Assembly: GCA_022448265.1 (NCBI GenBank)
Contig: JAKVCC010000003.1
Span: forward strand, 62,001-126,000
Direction: 5' to 3'
Length of the DNA stretch: 64,000 bases
Origin: Pirellulales bacterium
GTDB lineage: Bacteria; Planctomycetota; Planctomycetia; Pirellulales; Lacipirellulaceae
The notes beneath the pieces are model-generated. The model had not been told where the DNA came from. It was given only the letters and a program-made list of their open reading frames with translations, and searched no databases. The position numbers and the translations under genes are program-made. Below, one piece after another: positions 57,600 through 64,000 of this stretch (position 1 is the stretch's first letter; the number at the start of each line of letters is the position of its first letter).

Positions 57600-59765
57600 C
57601 TACTTTCCTTCCAGGATGTCGAGCACTTGGCTCAGCACGGCTTGTGTTTCGGCACTGGCCGTCTCGCTGGCGTTGTAGCGCTGGTACTGTAGGTGAACTT
57701 CTTGCGGAGTCAGCAACTTGCCAACCCGCTGAACGCTTGTTGATAAGGCGTCGGCCGCTTGGCGGCGTATTTCCAGGGGTAGCGGGCTAGCGCTAGCCAA
57801 TTCAACCAGCAGTTGTTGGCTGTCGGCAGTTCCGATTACGGCCAGGACACGCGTTGATGCTTTGGCCAACTCCGGTACGTACGCGGTTTGTCCAAGCCGC
57901 TGAGAATCGCGGACCAGCTCGTCGTAGGGATGGCCGGTTTCCAGCAGTTCGGCCACCCAGGCAAGGGCCTGCCTAGCCTCGGCCAGACGCTGAGCAGGCG
58001 AATCGTCACCGGTTTCCAATTCTGCTAGACGCTCCAGAATCGATCGCATGGCATCGGCGGTGGTGGGCCGGGGTAGAGCAATTAGCCGGGCATCGCGCTC
58101 GGCGATGCCCTGGGCATGACGCAAGTTTTGAGAACTACAGAGAATTGCTATCGGTATGTGGGCCGTGTTGGGGTTGGAGCGGAGTTGAAAAACTACTTCG
58201 CGCAGCAGCGGCCGGCCGATGTCGCTATCGATGAACAACGCTTCCAGGCGTGAGGAGCTGATTGCCGCATGGACTGCCTCGTGGCCGGTGGTCGCCGGCA
58301 GGGCATCGTAGCCCTGGCCGCGTAATTGCGCGGCCCAATCGTGGGCCCGCGCAGAGACGGACGCTGCGACGACCGCTTGGCGCTGGCCCGCTGCGCTCAC
58401 AAAATACCAGAGCGCCTTGGGGATACTGCTGGCCCCAACAAAGGTTTGTTGGGGCGCAATCTGCATGGTTGCTGTGAGCGCGCTAAACCGTACCCTACGG
58501 TCAGCATGCACGAGCGCGCGGGCCAGGGGTGCACGGCGGGTGCCTACGCCCTGGAGCGCGGCCGGATCGGCCCGCCTGCCGAGCTGCTCGGCTAGGCCTC
58601 GGGCCGCAGCCATCGAGCCGTTGACCAGCGCCTCGCCCAGGGTAGCGCTGAGTTCTGCGGTGCTCAGACTTTCGATCCACCGCTCGACTTCGCCTGATAT
58701 GGGCTGACGTAGCGCGCCGGCCGCCTGATAAGTAGAGATAATCGCCAAATGGCGGTCTTCGGGTAGCGGATTGGGCAGTTGTACCAGGAGGCGGGCCACG
58801 CGCTGCGCAGCGAGTATTTGCCTCGTAGCAGCCGAAACCTCGCGAGCCTCGAGCTTGCCGGCAGTAGCATCAAACGACCACCACTGATTGTGGGCAGCTG
58901 GCGGTTGCGCGCTGGGCGCCACACCTGCCTGAAGACGAGTGACTTCGTTGCGGATGACGCTTCGCGCTTCGACGGCTGAGGGGAGCGAAAGCTTCAGCCC
59001 AGTAAGGGCCGCCTGGGCGGCCGACACAACACTTGGGTCAGACTCAGCACCGGCGACCATCGCCGCCAACCAGGGAACCGCCTCAGAAAGTTGTACGTAT
59101 CCGGCCAGCTCTGCCACGTCCCGGCGCACCTGCCCCTGTCCGCGGGCGAGCACGGCCAGCAGTAGCGGATCCACCTCCGGGCGAGTTTCGGCCAAGGTCT
59201 GCATCAAGCGCGCCCGCACTTTTCTGTCGGATGCCTGGGCCAGGGCTTCCACGCAGGCAACCGCGCCGGCCGTTCCGCTCACCGCCAGATCGAGGCGGGC
59301 AGCATTGCGCACCGCAGCGGCCGGGTCATGGAGTTGGCCAATCAGTTGCGCTAACCGGGTTGGATCGCGAGATCGCTCGGCAGCCGCCCCGAGACACCCC
59401 TCGACAAATTGATCCACTCCAGAAAATTTTTCGGCATCCTGCTGGCTCAAAGCCAAAAAACGGGCCGTGCCAAATTGGGCTACTAAGGCCACCCGGGTTT
59501 CTGCATCGAGAGATTTCTGAGACAGAGATTGCCATTGGGCGGCCGCCACATCGGTCTCACCCAAGTCGATCAGCGTCAACAGGGCTCGCAGTTGGTCTGC
59601 CGGTTTTTCTCGCGGCAAAGCAAGTACGGCTGCAACGACCGAATTGCGCTGAGCGGCTTCGGCCAACACGTCTGCGGCTGACGGCTGGGCGCAGAGTGGT
59701 CGCGCCCAGCACGTGGCGAGGAGTAGGGCGGCGGCAAGCGGTATCGATGCGTGTGTGTGGATCAT
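57600..59765 (-). CDS. Exported HEAT-repeat protein with receiver-like domain
   Basis: A 721-residue protein with a signal peptide (IPLAAALLLATCWARPLCAQ). Residues ~40-440 are Ala/Leu-rich helical pairs of HEAT/PBS type. At 463-581 is a segment laid out like a two-component receiver: AVVAASVSARAHDWAAQLRGQGYDAL, a TTGHEAVHAA helix, LFIDSDIG (Asp513 at the phospho-acceptor position), IPIAILCSSQ, and ALPRPTT where the receiver Lys is replaced by Arg. The first acidic pair is also lost. Helical repeats follow to the C-terminus. No enzyme motif is visible; it looks like an extracytoplasmic scaffold. It lies between argH and the sigma-54 activator, 107 bases from the latter. Confidence 0.75.
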   Translation of the reverse strand: MIHTHASIPLAAALLLATCWARPLCAQPSAADVLAEAAQRNSVVAAVLALPREKPADQLRALLTLIDLGETDVAAAQWQSLSQKSLDAETRVALVAQFGTARFLALSQQDAEKFSGVDQFVEGCLGAAAERSRDPTRLAQLIGQLHDPAAAVRNAARLDLAVSGTAGAVACVEALAQASDRKVRARLMQTLAETRPEVDPLLLAVLARGQGQVRRDVAELAGYVQLSEAVPWLAAMVAGAESDPSVVSAAQAALTGLKLSLPSAVEARSVIRNEVTRLQAGVAPSAQPPAAHNQWWSFDATAGKLEAREVSAATRQILAAQRVARLLVQLPNPLPEDRHLAIISTYQAAGALRQPISGEVERWIESLSTAELSATLGEALVNGSMAAARGLAEQLGRRADPAALQGVGTRRAPLARALVHADRRVRFSALTATMQIAPQQTFVGASSIPKALWYFVSAAGQRQAVVAASVSARAHDWAAQLRGQGYDALPATTGHEAVHAAISSSRLEALFIDSDIGRPLLREVVFQLRSNPNTAHIPIAILCSSQNLRHAQGIAERDARLIALPRPTTADAMRSILERLAELETGDDSPAQRLAEARQALAWVAELLETGHPYDELVRDSQRLGQTAYVPELAKASTRVLAVIGTADSQQLLVELASASPLPLEIRRQAADALSTSVQRVGKLLTPQEVHLQYQRYNASETASAETQAVLSQVLDILEGK

Positions 59766-59842
59766 CTAAAAATGGGTGGCCTCATTGCGAGTACGCTCGG
59801 GATGAGTGCTCCGGAAGGCCGCCTATCGCCATGGTGGGTTAA

Positions 59843-61294
59843 CTAACCAAGCCGCTTACGCCACAACGCGACTTGCCGGGCAACCTGTTTGGGCCCGGAG
59901 GAGCCGTCGCTGACCAGCGCGTTTACGGCCTGCTGGACGCCTAACACTTCAAACACTTTTTTGTCCAGCGCTTTGTGCGCTGCCTGAAATTCCGCTAGCG
60001 GCAGCCCGGCCAGGGGAACGTTTTGTTCCATGGCCTGGCGGACGAGTTTGCCGATGATTTCGTGCGCAGTGCGCTGGGCTACGCCCAGCCCAATGAGGTA
60101 TTCCATAAGTGCCGTCGCGTCGAGATAGCCCCGGTCGAGGCTGACGGCGATTGCCTCACGGTTGAGCTTTGCACCTGCCACGACGGCAGTCGCCAGTTCC
60201 ACGCATGCGGCCACCGTGTCGAACGAGTCGAACACACGCTCTTTGTCTTCTTGCAAATCGCGGTTGTAGGCTAGCGGCAGACCTTTCACCAACACTAGCA
60301 AACTCTGCAGGTTGCCCACCACGCGAGCCGTCTTGCCGCGGATGAGCTCCAGGACGTCGGGATTGATTTTTTGTGGCATGATTGACGAGCCGGTGCAATA
60401 AGCTTGCGGCAATCCGAGAAAATTGAACTCGGCAGTCGACCACAGAATCCACTCTTCGGCCCAAGTGCTTAGGTGCTCGGCAACGAGCGCGAGTGCAAAA
60501 CAAAATTCGATGGCAAAATCACGATCGCTGGAGGAATCGAGACTGTTTGCTACCAGCCCTTCGAAGCCCAGTGCATTGGCCACATGCTGGCGGTCAACAG
60601 CAATGCTGGTGCCCGCCAGGGCCGCCGTGCCGAGCGGGAGCTGATTCACGCGGGTTCGGCAGTCGGCCAGTCGGGAACGGTCACGGGCAAACTTTTCGCA
60701 ATAGGCCAGCCAGTAATGGTTGGCCAGAACGGGTTGTGCCCGCTGCAGATGGGTATAGCCCGGCAAGACCACGTCCTTGTCGCGCTTCGTGCGTCCGACA
60801 AAGGCTCGCTGCAAGTCGAGGAGGGTTTGGTCGATCCCATCGATACTATCTCGAATCCATAAGCGAAAGTCGGTGGAAACCTGATCGTTGCGGCTGCGGC
60901 CCGTGTGAAGCTTACGGCCCACCTCGCCGATGCGTTCGATGAGGGCCCGCTCGATGTTCATGTGTACGTCTTCCAGTTCCCGACGAAAAACAAACTCGCC
61001 GGCTTCGATCTGACGACCAATTTCTTCCAGGGCAGAGACTATTTGCCCAGACTCGTCGGCAGAAATCATGCCCGTGGCCGCCAGCATCTTGGCGTGGGCC
61101 GCCGATCCGCGAATATCTTGCGCGTAGAGCCGCTGGTCGAAGCTCACACTCTCGGTGAACTCTTCGACCCGTGGGTCAGTTGCCCCGTCGAAAACACCGC
61201 TCCAAGGTTTTTTGGGAGGGGAAGTCAAGGATGGACCGCCTATGGGGACAAGGGGCGAAGGGACTGGTGGCCCGCGGGATGCGAAATCCTCCAC
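59843..61294 (-). CDS. argH: Argininosuccinate lyase
   Basis: A 483-residue enzyme cleaving argininosuccinate to arginine and fumarate. Family signature: [23 protein letters not shown]. Also visible are [64 protein letters not shown] and [15 protein letters not shown]. The start appears to be GTG 61294, giving a ~28-residue proline-rich N-terminal extension before the core. A tandem ACACGTTC repeat lies about 30 bases upstream. No other arg gene is adjacent. Confidence 0.95.
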   Translation of the reverse strand: MEDFASRGPPVPSPLVPIGGPSLTSPPKKPWSGVFDGATDPRVEEFTESVSFDQRLYAQDIRGSAAHAKMLAATGMISADESGQIVSALEEIGRQIEAGEFVFRRELEDVHMNIERALIERIGEVGRKLHTGRSRNDQVSTDFRLWIRDSIDGIDQTLLDLQRAFVGRTKRDKDVVLPGYTHLQRAQPVLANHYWLAYCEKFARDRSRLADCRTRVNQLPLGTAALAGTSIAVDRQHVANALGFEGLVANSLDSSSDRDFAIEFCFALALVAEHLSTWAEEWILWSTAEFNFLGLPQAYCTGSSIMPQKINPDVLELIRGKTARVVGNLQSLLVLVKGLPLAYNRDLQEDKERVFDSFDTVAACVELATAVVAGAKLNREAIAVSLDRGYLDATALMEYLIGLGVAQRTAHEIIGKLVRQAMEQNVPLAGLPLAEFQAAHKALDKKVFEVLGVQQAVNALVSDGSSGPKQVARQVALWRKRLG

Positions 61295-61323
61295 CGCCGC
61301 TTATGCAGACACAAGCAGTGTCT

Positions 61324-61343
61324 ACACGTTCGGCAACACGTTC
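61324..61343 (-). promoter_or_regulatory. Direct repeat upstream of argH
   Basis: ACACGTTC at 61324-61331 and 61336-61343 (period 12), next to an AGACAC-GTGTCT dyad (61307-61323). They lie about 15-50 bases upstream of the argH GTG and may form a regulator-binding site; the element does not look like a typical ArgR box. Confidence 0.3.
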
Positions 61344-61446
61344 ACAGTAAACAGTTTAGGACACTAGGTCAATCTTCCGCAGGCAGTCGTCGCCCAAGAA
61401 TTAGGCACGCCGGGACCGCAGGAATTAATCCCCCGACCAGCATACT

Positions 61447-62520
61447 CTAACTTTCGGTGCTAGTTTCAAACAGCGTAAGCTGTTGAGGCGAAAATTGGCT
61501 GGCGATCCAGTCGGCCGGGGGCAGGCTCAGCTCTTCGGCGGCTAGGGCTTGGGCAATCCTGACGTACAAATGGCAGGGCCATCCCACTAAGCGGCGATGC
61601 ACGACGTTTGGCGGCACCGCAAATTGCTCGGCAAGACGATTGCGCACCCAGCGCACCGCCTCCTCCAACTCGACCCAGCCCTGCTGCTGAACCAGCTCTC
61701 GATAAATGGCTTGGGCCGCATTAAGTACAGGGCTGGCCGGTAATAGCGCTGCCAGGGCAAACCGATCGCATTCGCGCTCCAGCCGGGCCCACGTACCGTC
61801 CCTGGGCAGTCCCAGGAACCAGGTGGCATCTTCGGCCTCTTTTGAGTGCGCCCATAGGGCAGCCGGCGCAAAGGTTTGAGCCAGCAAATGTCGGTAAGCT
61901 GCGGTCGGACGGGAGTCGGCTACGATGCGGTCGATCCAAAGCGTGGTGTGGCCTGCCGATTTGACGGCACATGCCTGGATGCTAAAGCGGGGGATCAAAC
62001 CGGGCACGATTTCCAGTCGCACACCGGCCTCGGTCTCCAATACCGATTCGACATCGACCGGAGCGGTCGCGATTTGGGTACTGCGCCGGCCTAACAGATG
62101 CCGCACCCGCCATTCAACGGCTAGCTCGGTAAGAGATTCGGGTGTCGCCGAAGAGCAGGCGCCGTCGTCTGCAGCGAACTCAGCTCCCACAAAGTCGGCC
62201 AGCTCCGCGGCTGACTTCCGGTCGAGCGCGTGGCCATCTTCGGTACTCCACCACCACACCAGCGCCCCGCAGGGCGCTTCAGGGTCGGCATGCTTTTCAT
62301 GCGCTATCGAGAGCATCTTTTCCCACAAGGGGGAACCTGGCACCAGCCCCAACACCTCGGCGACCAGCATTAGGGTTGATTCGCGGCGCCAAGGTGCGCG
62401 GCGGCCCGACTCGATGGCACTAACGACTGATGCCCGCTCTCGGATCAAGGAGGCGAAGCTCCGCAAACCCAGTCCAGCGCGCAAGCGATAATGGCGTAAC
62501 AGCGAACCGAATGATGTCAT
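61447..62520 (-). CDS. XRE-family regulator with degenerate ImmA/IrrE-type domain
   Basis: A 357-residue protein. The N-terminal helix-turn-helix is LLRHYRLRAGLGLRSFASLIRERASVVSAIESGRRAP (residues 7-43). From about residue 130 to 270 it resembles the ImmA/IrrE peptidase domain: VDVESVLETEAGVRLEIVPGL, TTLWIDRIVADSRPTAAYRH, then LERECDRFALAALLPASPV (matching the usual E-R-E-A-D-R-F-A-LLMP). The HExxH zinc motif is replaced by HLLAQ (residues 211-215), so proteolysis is unlikely. It is divergent from carB with a 220-base spacer that holds a perfect dyad, a likely operator. Confidence 0.72.
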   Translation of the reverse strand: MTSFGSLLRHYRLRAGLGLRSFASLIRERASVVSAIESGRRAPWRRESTLMLVAEVLGLVPGSPLWEKMLSIAHEKHADPEAPCGALVWWWSTEDGHALDRKSAAELADFVGAEFAADDGACSSATPESLTELAVEWRVRHLLGRRSTQIATAPVDVESVLETEAGVRLEIVPGLIPRFSIQACAVKSAGHTTLWIDRIVADSRPTAAYRHLLAQTFAPAALWAHSKEAEDATWFLGLPRDGTWARLERECDRFALAALLPASPVLNAAQAIYRELVQQQGWVELEEAVRWVRNRLAEQFAVPPNVVHRRLVGWPCHLYVRIAQALAAEELSLPPADWIASQFSPQQLTLFETSTES

Positions 62521-62597
62521 CGGCGAAACCCATCCTGGGCGGTTTTGGGTCGAGCGAGAGAGGATTCGACCGGCAGACTGCCCATGATAGCCGATCT

Positions 62598-62616
62598 GTC
62601 ATACCGCGCGTATGAC
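62598..62616. promoter_or_regulatory. 19-bp perfect dyad between the XRE regulator and carB
   Basis: GTCATAC-CGCGC-GTATGAC: 7-bp arms, 5-base centre. It lies about 80 bases upstream of the regulator start and 124 bases before carB. Size and symmetry fit an XRE-type operator, so autoregulation is the simplest reading. Confidence 0.5.
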
Positions 62617-62739
62617 CTGAAATGTCGGCCACTTGAAGTCCTTGCCCTGGGCGAGCTACGATGGATCGATTTTAGACTTATTGGGTGAGATCCTTAAAAG
62701 CGCCCATTCCATCTCTCTACGCGATCTGAAGTCCTACAA

Positions 62740-64000
62740 ATGGCCCGTCGAGACGACATTCACCGTATTTTGCTGATCGGATCCGGCCCTATCGTGATCG
62801 GCCAGGCATGCGAATTTGATTACTCGGGCACCCAGGCTTGCAAGGCCTTGCGGGAAGAAGGTTACGAGGTGGTGCTCGTCAATTCCAATCCCGCCACGAT
62901 CATGACCGATCCCTCGACGGCCGATCGCACGTATATCGAGCCGTTGACCTGGGAAATGGTGGCCAAGGTCATCGAAGCCGAGCGGCCCGACGCGCTGTTG
63001 CCGACTTTGGGCGGCCAAACGGGGCTCACTGTGGCGATGGATTTGGCGAAACACGGGGTCCTGGAAAAATTTGGCGTGGAAATGATCGGCGCGAATGCCG
63101 ACGTCATCGACAAAGCGGAAAGCCGCGAGCGATTCAAGCAGGCGATGGACCGAATTGGTTTGGAGGTTTGCCGCGGCAAGACAATATCCACTGTGGCCGA
63201 AGGCCGGGAGTGGATCGACGAAAATGGGTTGCCCGCGGTCGTACGCCCCAGCTTCACGATGGGGGGAAGCGGTTCTGCCATCGCCCACAACCGGGACGAT
63301 TTCGATGAACTGGTGCTACGCGGTTTGGACCAGTCGCCGACCAGCGAGGTGCTGATCGAAGAATCGATTATCGGCTGGAAAGAATATGAGATGGAGGTGA
63401 TGCGCGACGCAGATGATAACGTTGTGATCATCTGCTCGATCGAGAACTTTGATCCGATGGGGGTCCATACTGGCGACTCGATCACGGTTGCCCCCGCGCA
63501 AACACTGTCGGACAAAGAGTACCAGCGAATGCGGGATGCCAGTCTGGCGATTATCCGTGAGATTGGCGTCGAGACAGGTGGCTCGAATATTCAATTTGCG
63601 ACCCATCCTGACGATGGCCGCTTGATTGTGATCGAGATGAACCCCCGGGTAAGCCGCTCCAGTGCGCTGGCATCCAAGGCGACCGGTTTTCCGATCGCCA
63701 AAATTGCTGCCAAGTTGGCCGTCGGATATCGGCTGCACGAACTGCCCAACGATATCACACGAGAGACCACTGCCTGCTTTGAACCGTCCATCGACTACGT
63801 CGTCACGAAGGTCCCGCGCTTTGCCTTCGAAAAATTTCCGGAGGCGGACAATACTCTGATGACGCAAATGAAAAGCGTCGGCGAAACGATGGCTATTGGC
63901 AGCACGTTTAAGGAGTCGTTCCAAAAAGCGCTGCGCGGACTGGAGGTGGGCGCGCATGGCTTTGGTTCTGACAGCAATGACCTGTGGGGCACCGACGAGC
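62740..64000 (+). CDS. carB: Carbamoyl-phosphate synthase large subunit (3' end outside window)
   Basis: The first 420 codons of carB; the frame stays open to the window edge. The enzyme makes carbamoyl phosphate from bicarbonate, ATP and glutamine-derived ammonia for arginine and pyrimidines. The N-terminus [33 protein letters not shown] is classic, then [36 protein letters not shown], and the ATP-grasp [35 protein letters not shown], and [33 protein letters not shown]. argH lies nearby on the other strand, so two arginine-pathway genes sit within 3 kb but are not one operon. Confidence 0.97.
   Translation, partial: MARRDDIHRILLIGSGPIVIGQACEFDYSGTQACKALREEGYEVVLVNSNPATIMTDPSTADRTYIEPLTWEMVAKVIEAERPDALLPTLGGQTGLTVAMDLAKHGVLEKFGVEMIGANADVIDKAESRERFKQAMDRIGLEVCRGKTISTVAEGREWIDENGLPAVVRPSFTMGGSGSAIAHNRDDFDELVLRGLDQSPTSEVLIEESIIGWKEYEMEVMRDADDNVVIICSIENFDPMGVHTGDSITVAPAQTLSDKEYQRMRDASLAIIREIGVETGGSNIQFATHPDDGRLIVIEMNPRVSRSSALASKATGFPIAKIAAKLAVGYRLHELPNDITRETTACFEPSIDYVVTKVPRFAFEKFPEADNTLMTQMKSVGETMAIGSTFKESFQKALRGLEVGAHGFGSDSNDLWGTDE

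Noticed and set aside
62734-63957. Reverse-strand and alternate-frame ORFs over carB
   Set aside because: They are shadows of the carB reading frame, which is unambiguous by homology.

Overview
The window looks like chromosomal DNA from a planctomycete, most likely of the Pirellulales type. The evidence is two DUF1559 proteins with pilin-like N-termini, a Minf_1886-family protein, formylglycine-type sulfatases, exported squalene-cyclase-fold and HEAT-repeat proteins, small lipoproteins, and a DnaA-like protein next to dnaN and gyrB. It is a gene-dense chromosomal region. No rRNA, tRNA, CRISPR array, insertion sequence or phage gene was recognised by eye.

Layout. 1-3.7 kb: the 3' part of an ActP-type solute:sodium symporter, a HAD phosphatase and glutamyl-Q tRNA(Asp) synthetase. 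4.0-9.8 kb: a probable sugar-acid catabolic cluster (aldehyde dehydrogenase, altronate-dehydratase-family enzyme, exported sulfatase, DapA-family aldolase or lyase). 10.4-16.3 kb: formate-THF ligase, SlyX, pterin dehydratase, an AcuI-type reductase and a penicillin-acylase-family hydrolase. 16.4-27.3 kb: PSP1/RicT-like, Minf_1886, a 40-residue membrane peptide, a prenyltransferase-fold protein, a DUF11 envelope protein, a histone-deacetylase-family hydrolase and several exported or membrane proteins of unknown function. 27.4-33.8 kb: a fadJ-fadI beta-oxidation pair followed by DUF1559/lipoprotein genes. 34-37.6 kb: a more A+T-rich stretch with a GH32-like protein and a second sulfatase. 37.8-44.4 kb: uvrA, ilvN, ilvC, an unknown exported protein and an exported nickel superoxide dismutase.

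45-50.8 kb is a replication-origin neighbourhood transcribed leftward: dnaA-like, then dnaN, dciA (DUF721) and gyrB, with no recF. The dnaA-dnaN spacer is A+T-rich, carries a DnaA-trio-like trinucleotide array and has several dyads. To the right are a cysteine desulfurase, an scpB operon, a very acidic repeat protein, a leftward sigma-54 activator/ccsA/hemA cluster, an exported HEAT-repeat protein with an embedded receiver-like domain, argH, an XRE regulator with a degenerate IrrE domain, and the start of carB at the right edge.

The observations most worth following up are: the DnaA-like protein whose AAA+ lid and sensor II region is replaced by low-complexity sequence; the structured dnaA-dnaN spacer; the receiver-like domain inside a predicted exported HEAT protein; the Ni-SOD whose signal peptide ends exactly at the nickel-hook histidine; and the XRE/degenerate-IrrE regulator facing carB across a perfect dyad.
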